Assembly: GCA_031841125.1 (NCBI GenBank)
Contig: CM063106.1
Span: forward strand, 4,092,001-4,156,000
Length of the DNA stretch: 64,000 nt
Direction: 5' to 3'
Source of the DNA: Acanthococcus lagerstroemiae
Lineage: Eukaryota > Arthropoda > Insecta > Hemiptera > Eriococcidae
In this document: piece after piece, positions 45,650 through 64,000 of the stretch
Numbering within the stretch: position 1 is the stretch's first letter
Layout: every line of letters starts with the position of its first letter
Position numbers and translations under genes: made by a program
The notes under the pieces: model-generated
What the model saw: the letters and a program-made list of their open reading frames with translations, nothing else
The model's database searches: none
Told to the model about the DNA's origin: nothing

Positions 45650-48600
45650 TGCTATTCGGTCTCAGCACTTTTGTGCAAACGCAAACATGTGTTGCAAGCT
45701 GAATTCGTAGAAAATCAAATGTGGAACAATTTTTGCGCGACTCACTTTCAAACGCGCGGTCGCACTCGAAAATAACATTTGAGATCAATAATTGGAATAT
45801 TCAAACCTTTTTCAAACATACCTTAGCGCAGGCAGTGGGATTTTTGATAGTGATGGAACAACTCACAAAGAAAAATTTGACGAATCATTTTGATTTTCAT
45901 CACGTCCGCTTTAAAACCTATAATATTATGCCGAGCCAGAGTCAACGGGAGCGAGAATTTTATTGCAAGTAATTTCACTCGGAAATTCGTTTGTTTTTTC
46001 TTTTTTATTTTGAAAGTGGTAATTTTCCGAAAAACCAATGTCGAAAACCATAATGTTGGAAATACGCCGTTAAATAGAGATTTTTGAATTTGATTTTAAT
46101 TACCTATATAGCGATATATAAGTACCTATAGAAATAGAAGAAAATTTTTTCATGCTTAAGCTAACTTCTACATTATCAGTTTGTCATGAGGTACGTTTTT
46201 CCCCTTTAGAATTATATTCAATACATCTTAGTGGAGTTAATGAAAATTACAAATGCTAGATTTCTAAAACTTGCCAGAATTCAAAATTTTTGGAGTGGTA
46301 AGAAAACGATATTTCGAACAGATTCCTATTATAAAAAATACAAATACTAACGAAAACAAAAGTTATTGTATTACGTCTACAAATAATTCAATCATTTTGA
46401 CAGACGAATCAACGTACGAATACCATATAGGGCGTGTATGCACCCTCCAAACACAATCCCTTTATAATTACATGGATATAAGTAGCTACGTGTTGAAATT
46501 ATGTTCAAATAGATACCCGACTTCAATTACTGTAAAATTCAATTCTAACAGACAGGTACTCACATGTAGAAAAGAAAAACTGTAAGATGAAGTTCTTCCA
46601 CCGAACACACTGCTATATTGGTATTTGCAAGTGAAAAGACAGATTCGAAATGATAATACTTTCACGAGCCGGTGTACGAAAACCCTTATTGATCCGAAAA
46701 AGGGGCAGAGTACGAGTATCTTCGTCGAATACCCTCCGTTGTGTTTTACACGTGCACGTCTTTCGTGAAACGCGGCTCAGAAAACATTTCAAAATTTCCA
46801 TACCAATAAGAATTTGTATCGTGTTTGGATTAGTGGAATCACTATATTATAAAGAATTTGAATTGTTTTATCGAATAAATAACGCTCGAAGGACAATCAA
46901 CTTTAAAGGCGTATGAAACCAAGCGATCTGGAATAAATGATGAATGGCGTCGGTAAATTAGCCACGCAAATATCTCCCCACGCGCTGTATTTTTTCCATC
47001 CCCTTGGGAGAATTCCGGTAAACTTTCGAAGAATAAGAGCAGTTAGGCGCTAAGTTCACAACTTCCAGAATGCACCATAATTTCAACTAAAACTGTTCGT
47101 AACGTCGGATAGTTATTTGATGGACGTTCGAGTTCATTCACATCCACCTGTAATACCCAGCGTTTTCCTCATTTCAGCGGAGCATAAAAGTGCAAAGTTC
47201 ATCAAGTTTGCAAATGCACCGCTGTTTCAGTTTTAGATCGTTCAACATTTCCCCTGTCAGCCCTACAATACAATACAAGTGACGTCAACACTATAATGAT
47301 TAAATATTTTTCGTAGCACTACGCAGATTCTAAAGTCGAGTATCTGGCTACAAAAGTCCCAGGCCCGTCGCTAACCACTTTTCTAGGGGAGCCATTTAGG
47401 ACAAAATTACAAATGTAAAACCTAAAGAGCAAAATACAATAAAAACGAACACGCCATTCAAAAAGAAGTTAAAAAGTCAGTTTTTCTATGAGAGGTAAAC
47501 CATCAGATTAAGAGGGGCAATATCCCCATTTACCCCCTCCCCTGAACCTACAGGTCTGTCGAGTTCTCAATCGTCTCGTTCCTCCAATCGAACACGTCAG
47601 TAGAGCACATGAGCCACATGTGGCCCGAGGTCCAAATATGACCAATCTGAAAATAAACGCGCTATCAAAATCGTGTAAAAGAGAGGAATACCTACAGTAT
47701 CAGAATCACGTAGTCATGTTCTTGATTTTCCACTGATTCGGTATTCCCTCATCTTCATAAATATTACAGAGCATTTATCTGAAAAGTGACCACAACCGGA
47801 TCTTGGTGGCCACACTTAGCGCATCTGCCCTACTTAATACTGTCGATGCATGTGACCACATCGCATTCAAGCCTCCAAACAAACCACACTAGTGGCAGTT
47901 TTTTTAAGTTCATACACCCCTCGAAGAAATATCCGATAAATTCTTACCAAAATCCGAAACGTTGCTATTTCAACCAATACTCGTTCAAACATGGGTATTT
48001 CATTTCTTTAAAAACAAACACATTTTCTCACGTATTCGACGATTTCGGTATACGACATGTAGGTAGCACTGAAAATTCATCACGATCTCGAATCTAGTTT
48101 ACCAATTCGGTCCCATTTTCACAGATATATTGTATCGTTTAAAACGAAATAGCCGCGATAAATATAATACTTATGTGCCTTAAAGAGAAAACAAAAAACG
48201 AATATTACTTATTGCGAAGCGATGCTTAGTAATTAAAATTGCGTTCAAAACAGAAAGAGCATTTCATATTCTGGCACATAGTACAAGAGTTTCCTTGTTT
48301 AAAATAGCAACAAGAGTCGGCTCTGTTTGACTCTCCCTCTCACCATGCGATGCTACTGAAATAGCTGCTCTCAGATGATACGCCGGTACTGCGTTTGATT
48401 GGAACGCAGATAATTTCATTTTTACGAATCGATTTGTTTACGAGCATTGAATTTTAAAAGTACATAACTAACACCCGGCATTCATTTTCATTTCAGTAAA
48501 TTAGAATGATCGAAAATTTATTGGAAAATAAATTTGAAAAGTATCTAATTATAGGTACCTATAGCCTACGTAATTAAAAATGTGCGTGGAGTTAACGCTA

Positions 48601-48970
48601 TAAATATTAATCGAACTAACAGTGGTACATAATTTACAGATCAAATTTCACAGAAGTAACCTACAAAAATCACTTGCTCAAAGTAAGCATATAGCTGGCA
48701 TCTGTGAAGGTGGCAAGGAAGTAGCTACTTCTACACAAAATTAGAGAGGAAATTGTCCTTTAATGGTCGTCAAGCCAAGTCCCTTCGCTCCAAAAATCAT
48801 TCTCTAACCCTTTGGCCTCCATTCGAGGAGTATTTTAAACATTTATACACCCCCCCCCCTCTAACAAAAATTACAAGTTGTTATGAAAAACGAAGTAGCG
48901 AAACAATTAAGCTACCAAACCCAAACATTCTTAACAAAGAACTGTTACAGTTAACTGGAGTAATATCGGA
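45650..48970. other. intergenic, no gene seen
   Basis: Several short frames exist on both strands, but none has a recognisable family or splice structure. No RNA gene was recognised. Confidence 0.3.
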
Positions 48971-48974
48971 CAAC

Positions 48975-49268
48975 CCGAGGCGCAATCAGTTACCCTCTAG
49001 CTACCCGCGGAAAGGTTACCCATTTGCAACCCTCGGGTACCCTCAGATTACCCAGAAACCCATCGTTACGCTTGGTTCCCTTTTAGATGCCCGGGTAACT
49101 GGCAGGATTTTGCGCATCCCGATACGTAATCAGTTACCCTCTAGTTACCCGTAGAATAGTTACCCATTTGTAACCCTCGGTTACCCTCAGATTACTCAGA
49201 AACCCGTCAGTTACCCTCGGTTCCCCTTTAGTTACCCGGGTAACGGGCGGGATATCGCGCATCGGGAA
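48975..49268 (-). repeat. GTTACC-rich palindromic repeat, second locus
   Basis: Two units in the opposite orientation to the copies at 5258-5545, carrying the same 'gttaccctctagttacccg', 'cagaaaccc' and 'gcgcatc' landmarks. Each unit ends in the GATGCGC-type terminus. Confidence 0.75.
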
Positions 49269-49865
49269 CGGTGGTAATATCGGTCACTCGTGATTTATTT
49301 ACTGATCACGAAACGATATACTAGCGCTCCTACAGACAATGTAAGGTATGGCCGATATTACCTCAGTTAACAGTAACCAGTACGATGTATCAAGCGCGGC
49401 AGCTTGGAATTTTCCCATGTAGTGCTCAAAGTTTTTTCTAAACACAGTGGAATAAAAAATTAGGGGGGGGGTAGGCATTCAAACAGCGAAACAAGAGCAG
49501 ATATAAAGTACAGGTTATAGTTCACATCAGATAACACAGAGTCACAGAATGCGTGTTTTGATAAATCGAGGTAAGTAACGCAACTTCAACTTAATGTGGG
49601 CATTCATATTTCCAATCACAGATTAAGAATTGCAGATTGGTGAACTGATAACCGCTCCAGATTGTGCAAAATCGTGGTAAAAAAATATTTGAAACCTAGT
49701 TGAGTAGTTGACAAGTAAGTTTTCTTTCTATTTCTCCAATAACATTGATGTGATGTTTTAAGATAGTTAAAATGAAACGATAATTATTTCATGTAGCGCT
49801 GAGAAGCACTTTCATGTAAACATGTAGTGCCCCAACCTGTGAGCACCACCATACTTGCCGCCACT

Positions 49866-50187
49866 GCCGATGCGCAATCAGTTACCCTCTAGTTACCCAT
49901 TAGTTACCCTCAGATTACCCTTATTTCCCTTTAGTTACTTGGGTAACTGCCCGATGCGCAAAATCCCACAAGTTACCCGGGCAACTAAATAAAAGAAACA
50001 AGGGTAGTAACTGGGTAATTAGAGGGTAACTGACTGCGCATCGGGTGATGGGATACTACGTAATTAGTTACCATCTAGTTACCCGCGGTGGAAAAGTTAC
50101 CCATTTGTTACTCTCGAATTACCCTTAGATTACCCTTATTCCCCTTTAGTTACCCAGGTAACTGGTGGTATTTTGCGCATCGGGTAT
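49866..50187 (-). repeat. GTTACC-rich palindromic repeat, third locus
   Basis: There are one shortened unit and one fuller unit, joined head to head. 'gatgcgcaatcagttaccct' opens the block and 'ttttgcgcatcgggtat' closes it, with an internal 'ctgactgcgcatcggg'. The head-to-head arrangement differs from the tandem arrangement at the other two loci. Confidence 0.7.
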
Positions 50188-50428
50188 TCGAAGAATGGCA
50201 TCCGATCTAAATTTTTTATTTTGAATATAAACTGTCAATATTTACAGCACTAACTCGCTTTATAATAGTAACATATTTTACCTTATTCGATAAAACAAAT
50301 AAATTATGTAACACTACATACAAAACATAAATTATTAGATATAGTACCTATTTTTTCGAAAACATATCGATGAAGAAATACTTTTGATTACAACCAAAAA
50401 TCTAGTTTTTCTTTAAATGCCCCCTCTC

Positions 50429-50635
50429 TTTTTTCTAATTTACCTGAGTCCTGGAATCCGCCCTTTTGAGCACTACTTCAGAGACGTCGGGGAGGCTGTT
50501 AGGGCTGTCTTAGCCCTCTTCCTTTCTGGCCGAAAAACCGGCCTAGGTCGAAAATTCTGGCGAGTTTCTACGTGGGCTCGAACCCGGGACCTCTGAATTC
50601 TGAGACCAACATGCTATCCACTCAGCTACCCCCCC
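50429..50635 (-). mobile_element. tRNA-derived SINE, copy 2
   Basis: This is the reverse-complement copy of the SINE at 41743-41960. The B box appears as 'ggctcgaacccgggacctc' and the A-box region as 'ctatccactcagct', and the body has 'gggctgtcttagccctcttc'. The tRNA-like head differs from copy 1 in the anticodon-arm region. Confidence 0.8.
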
Positions 50636-50639
50636 CCCC

Positions 50640-53600
50640 CTCATGAAAAATAATAGTAGCTGTCTTCAAACATATTCTTTCATTAACAAGAAAAGAGACA
50701 TTTTTAATAGTTGTTGTTAAATTCCCATACTTAGTAAAAAATTACTATCCTACTTAAATCACATCGACAGTATTTGATAATTTCTTTTAGAGGCGATAGC
50801 GAGGTACGAGGTAGTCCTCGAGCGGTACAGGTAATGAGCAAAATTTGAGATTTGAAAAACAGAGTATTTCTTTTTTAAATTTATTCGCTAAAATTTCAAA
50901 GGCTCCCTACTCCACCACCCTCTGAAAAGCTGCCATGGAATTTTCTCAGTTTTAAAGCACGAAGAAAAATCGTATAGATCAAATGCTTTTAAAATGGTTC
51001 TCCTTCTCTGCTGCAGATTTTATGATATTATGGTATTATGATGTGGAAAATGAAAGCTGTTCATAGCTCGTAAGTAAAATGTTTCTAACTTGATTTAAGA
51101 TCTTAACCATAAATTGGTGATTTCGAACACTGACAAAATAAAATGAAAATGAAAAATCGCATTGAATCTTTTTCCATTCAGAGAACGCTAGGTCCTTTCC
51201 AATCGTCACATAATATTTCAATTTCATCGATTTCTGCGAAATAATGAAAACAATAGAGAAGGTGAACATGATTCCCTTATTCTCTTCTATTCTCCAAGTA
51301 AAAGGTAACGATTTTCAGACGTTAATGGAATTGCATATAAGCAACATTGAAGGCACTCTTGATCCGAAATGTATATTATGTTGCATAAGCGAAAGCTTAT
51401 AGGAACATATCAAAGGCATAGTGCTCTATCAAAGAACTGGTCAGACATGTTATAAACTGCAAAAAAGAAAGGATTTGATAGCCACTGAGATCTCTGTCAT
51501 ACTCTTGTAAACTATAATCGATCATTCTATTTTATAGAGAAAACCTCGTCACCTTAATTCTGTGTTGTAGTTTTTATTTTAAATGCTAATCAAGATAATT
51601 GAACATTCTATAAATCCTAGTATTTATTTTAAGTCACTTTTTTTTTTTTTTTTTTTTTTTTTTATTGAAACAAAATCTGCTTTTGTAAGCGAAGCGACAT
51701 TTTTTTATTCAACACCTACAGTGCCGTACAAACAATCAAAATCGCATGATGGTTATGAATATTTAATTAATTTACAACTGTCAATATGCAATTGGGCTCC
51801 AAAAGAGAGCGAAAATTTGTCCAAGGATGAATACGCTGAATATCAAGATCGGATATGAATTAGTCTTGGAGAACTGAGTCAGCTCCAGATGGCCAAGACT
51901 CAGTAACGATCTAGAAACTTATTTGACCGAAAAAAGCCCAGATGTATAAGGTATAGAAAGATTTTCAAAAATAAAAGAATTCAGTGAAACAGTTATTCCC
52001 TCTTAGTTTTTCTTGCTGAATTTAAAATCGGTGTTGGAAAATGGCAGCGACGTTCCATTGTCGAGATACGCTGAAAACTGTGAAATTGGTCAAAAAATGA
52101 CTGTAGATTAATGTCGACAGTGGATTTGAATTAGCTATGACTGTTGTGCATCCCGTCTTCATTTTTCGGGGAGCGTCAGCGCCGCGACCTGGTGGAAATG
52201 GCCCGATTTTTCAAAGAAAATCGAATTTTACCCCTTTTTGATTGTATCTCGGTAGAAAGTCTCCTCCAAATTTGGACAACAAACTCGACACCTTAATAAC
52301 CCTTTCCATTTTGGCTGTAGCAACTTTTCCGTTGACCTTGACAGCATTCCCCAGTCACCTCTACCCAACCCTTTTCTCAGCCTTGACAATCCTTATCTGT
52401 GCCGTTATCCCAAATGATTTTTTTTAGTAAATGAACATTACATTCGCTTTTATTTAAGCAAGAATTTTTCGTTAATTACCACGTCAAAATTCTTCATTAT
52501 TTTCATATTTTTTTCGGCATTTTGTTTCATTAATATAAACCAAATTCACGCGGCATTTCGTTTTATTTTGTTTAATGACACTGGTATTAACATGCAACTC
52601 CGCGGTTGTTTATGTACACGCCCCTAATGGTTCTGAAAATGCAACTAACTAAATACTTCTGATTTAGAAATGCGGTTTACAATATCGGAAGCGTATTCTT
52701 GAAACCAATGAGCTGAAGTTTAGTGATTTACTGAACTGTCAGTAAGGGCGGTAATTTTAACTACCTACCGATGTCAAAGCTGTTTCAGGACCCCTCATCC
52801 AAGAAAAGGCATAATAGATTATAAATATGGTATTAGAGTACATTACCATAATACAGTACAGTAATTACATACTAGTTTCAACACTATGTACTCTGTTAAA
52901 AAAAAAAAAAAAAAGATTTCTATATAACGAATTTTTTATACAATGAATCTTTTTTTGCGGTTCCTTCAGATTCGTTATAGAGAGGTTCCACTAATTCGTA
53001 TGTATAACCGTCCATTTTTGAGCAGGTGTTTTGTTTCAGTCAACTAGGACACCGTCCTCCGTCTAATCAAGCTGTTGCCTACTGATGTCTACACCCTAGT
53101 GACTGAGTGCAGAGTGAATTCTTCATTCATCCCGATGTCAAAATGTTTGATACTCACGGCATGCAGGCAAAGACATAGTTTCATTACCGAAAAACAAAAC
53201 AATAAATTTACATTATAAGTATGGAATAGACTTGCACGATGAACTGCGGAGATTCTTACTACATAGATGTCACTACAAGATTCCTTTTTTATGTTACAGT
53301 CCCAACCTATTGGATCTATTGGGTAAGCTATGTCTTACACTGCCCCTCCGATCTCCCTACTGAGACTAGAATAGTCTCAGCGATCTACGAAGAAATCTTA
53401 TACTTTTGAGAAGTACATACATGTATCCCCCCTGCAGAGGAAGCTAACTGCTTTTTGTTGAGTCCATGATCCGGCAATAATCGAGACGGTTCATCCGCCT
53501 GCAAACCATGACCGGTATTCATTAAAGAGCCACAACAGCCCAACCGCGCACGATTCATTATTGGCCGATTCACACTGAAGAGACTGTCTCAAACAAAACA

Positions 53601-55309
53601 AAAGCACCGAACTACCAGGTAGGCTAACGTTCGAGCACTTCTACACAGCAAATTTTTTTTTGTTCATCTAATTTCAGTTTTCATAACTACGATTTTCAAT
53701 ACCGCAAAATAAATTTTACATTTCTGGCGCGTGTTTGGTGCATCAGCGCATACCCAAAAAACCTAGTTAACAAAAGAAAAAAGAACAATTCAATTTCAGT
53801 TTGTTTAGAATGGAGGTAAGGCAAGCAGAAAGGAGGGAGAGACCATTCACTAATCATTTCTTCATAAATACTCAACAAGTATGAATTTGATCTAAACTAA
53901 CAGTTTCTACAAAACTGAAAAATTACCTAACACACTTTTTCCAAAATTCTCACCCCCCCCCCCCACTCACACACATATGGATGCCTTTACAAAACCTCTC
54001 GCGCATTAGTTTTAGTCATATTTTTTCATGACGATTTTCACTTCAAATCAGAATCCATGACGAAACACTAAGATTATTAGCCTAATAATACCTTCTAGTG
54101 AACACATCTGAGGCGTGTAGTTGCCCGGCAAACTGTAAACTATGCAGTTTCATAAATTATTAAGCTGGCAAATTACTCATAACCTATGTTACGCGCCGAG
54201 AAATTATTCCCAAGTAGAAGACAGGAATCAACACTACTTCAATTTCGTTTACCTATTTCAAAGAAAAAAAAAAAGGAAAAAACCTCGCAGACACACACTA
54301 CCAATTCGCTAACTTACGTTAGGGCTTCATTTAATAACATTGTACATTGATTCGTGATCTACAATACATAAACATAGAATGTAGATACTAGATAATTTAT
54401 TTCCTATCAATTAGATGAATTCAAGTTTGATCCTGTCCAATAAAATTGAAATGCATTGCTCACCATCTGGAGTATCCCCATGTAACACAAGCTGGGACAT
54501 CTTAAAAATATTGTAAAATGTCTTAACTGAGACTGAGGTCTCTAGTTTTCCTTTATGAATTTGAAACGGCTCCATTTTCCATGTATTAGTTGCTTATAAG
54601 CGCGTTGTATACCAATGGTAATCTTCCATAAGAAAAACAGTAATTTGGAAAGCAACTCATTCATCCAACTAGAGCGAATAAAGTGCATTAAATTACCTTT
54701 CACCATGAACTAGAGACTTCAAACTATAATTTGACATGTTATATGACTCAAGAAAACCTATTTTCAGCAATTACGAAAGCTTTAAAGTATACCAACTTTA
54801 CACGTCTTCTTATGGGAATATCAACCTTGATCTCTTGATCCCCTTTGTAAGAGGTCGACACTAGCGAACCAGTCACGGTTACGCCGCCTGATATAATATG
54901 CACTGGTGCTGTTACCTGTTAGGCGTAAAATGCTGCAGTGCTGCTGTGCTGCGATGGAGCTGGTATACATACGGTAACATGGTAAACATAAAAAGGAATA
55001 TGAGTATACGAATTCAGGTATACTTTGAGTCCTTTTTACCTAATTATAATCTAATCTCCATGAACGAATCTTCGTAAATTCGTACTTGGCTGCACTGGTT
55101 TCGTAACGGTTTTATTGTATCCCGCTTGATGAAAGTAATTTTTTTAAAAATAACTGAAAGCTCGCGAGTTTTCCAACATTGCTCTCGTTGAAAATGATGC
55201 AGATGTTCAGTATTCCGTGAAAACAGTCATTGTGATCCAAAATTACTTAAATTTTTTCTTGCTTATATTTTACCGTTCTATATTTTTTGTATTTTAAAGT
55301 TCACGCACA
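50640..55309. other. intergenic region upstream of polo
   Basis: No gene is supportable. Long T (about 51640-51662) and A homopolymers occur. The last few hundred bases must contain the polo promoter and 5' leader. A pyrimidine-rich stretch ending 'attttaaag' just before the ATG could be a leader-intron acceptor, but no core promoter motif stands out. Confidence 0.35.
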
Positions 55310-63789
<8,480 letters not shown>

Positions 63790-64000
63790 ATAAATGTTCG
63801 AAAGTGTTCCTTGTTGTTTGTTCTGCGCATTATCGACATTCATATCACTAGTATTCACGAAATTAATAGTTGATTTTGTCTCTGAAGCGATACTCGTAGT
63901 ATTTTAATACATTTACGTTTAATTTTAGCGGTATTTTATTTCTTTACATGAAGTTTTATTAACGAACTTTTTTATACTGTAATTAAAATCGTAATAGTAA

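Noticed and set aside
47786..48097. 103-aa plus-strand frame
   Set aside because: No family resemblance, no splice structure and ordinary composition; it is likely a chance frame.

Overview
This is nuclear DNA of an animal, most likely an arthropod. It is AT-rich, its genes are split by canonical GT-AG introns, and it is dense with mobile elements (hAT, MULE, non-LTR retrotransposons, tRNA-derived SINEs, foldback/MITE elements). The two conserved genes and the transposable-element mix suggest an insect, plausibly a hemipteran. That placement is an inference.

Three cellular-type genes can be assembled from splice sites and reading phase. (1) 16289 to 6095, minus strand: a poly(ADP-ribose) glycohydrolase (PARG)-family gene of about 12 exons and about 800 aa. 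Its catalytic signature is degraded (GGG to GGR, QEE to REC), and about 350 residues are inserted inside the catalytic fold, so it looks like a pseudo-glycohydrolase. (2) 25919 to 24268, minus strand: a four-exon gene for an unrecognised 376-aa protein. (3) 55310 to 63789, plus strand: a complete ten-exon polo kinase gene (578 aa) with every key kinase and polo-box residue visible. Its large seventh intron holds an almost intact non-LTR retrotransposon.

The centre of the window is a stack of nested mobile elements. A hAT transposon runs from 21232 to 40853 and has matching terminal repeats and a perfect 8-bp target-site duplication (CTTCTAAT) on both sides. The hAT transposase remnant sits at its left end. 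Two blocks interrupt the hAT 3' part. The first is a 14.5-kb interval (22415-36957) bounded by nearly identical inverted repeats of about 570 bp. The second is a 3.55-kb foldback element (36993-40544) with TA/TATA flanks. The 14.5-kb interval carries the unknown spliced gene, a small helix-turn-helix-like gene, two small AT-rich genes, a broken virus-type family B DNA polymerase with exonuclease and polymerase motifs, and three small acidic or helical ORFs. I saw no capsid, ATPase, protease or integrase, so this is either a decayed Polinton/adintovirus-like element or a less familiar large DNA element. It is the best candidate here for something undescribed.

Layout: 1-2 kb, hAT transposase pseudogene; 2-6 kb, non-coding with a foldback element and a GTTACC-rich palindromic repeat; 6-16.3 kb, PARG-like gene; 16.5-20.7 kb, MITE, then a non-LTR element split by a MULE and carrying a small hAT MITE; 21.2-40.9 kb, nested hAT complex; 41-55 kb, mostly non-coding, with two SINE copies, two MITE copies, a palindrome and more GTTACC repeat arrays; 55.3-63.8 kb, polo.
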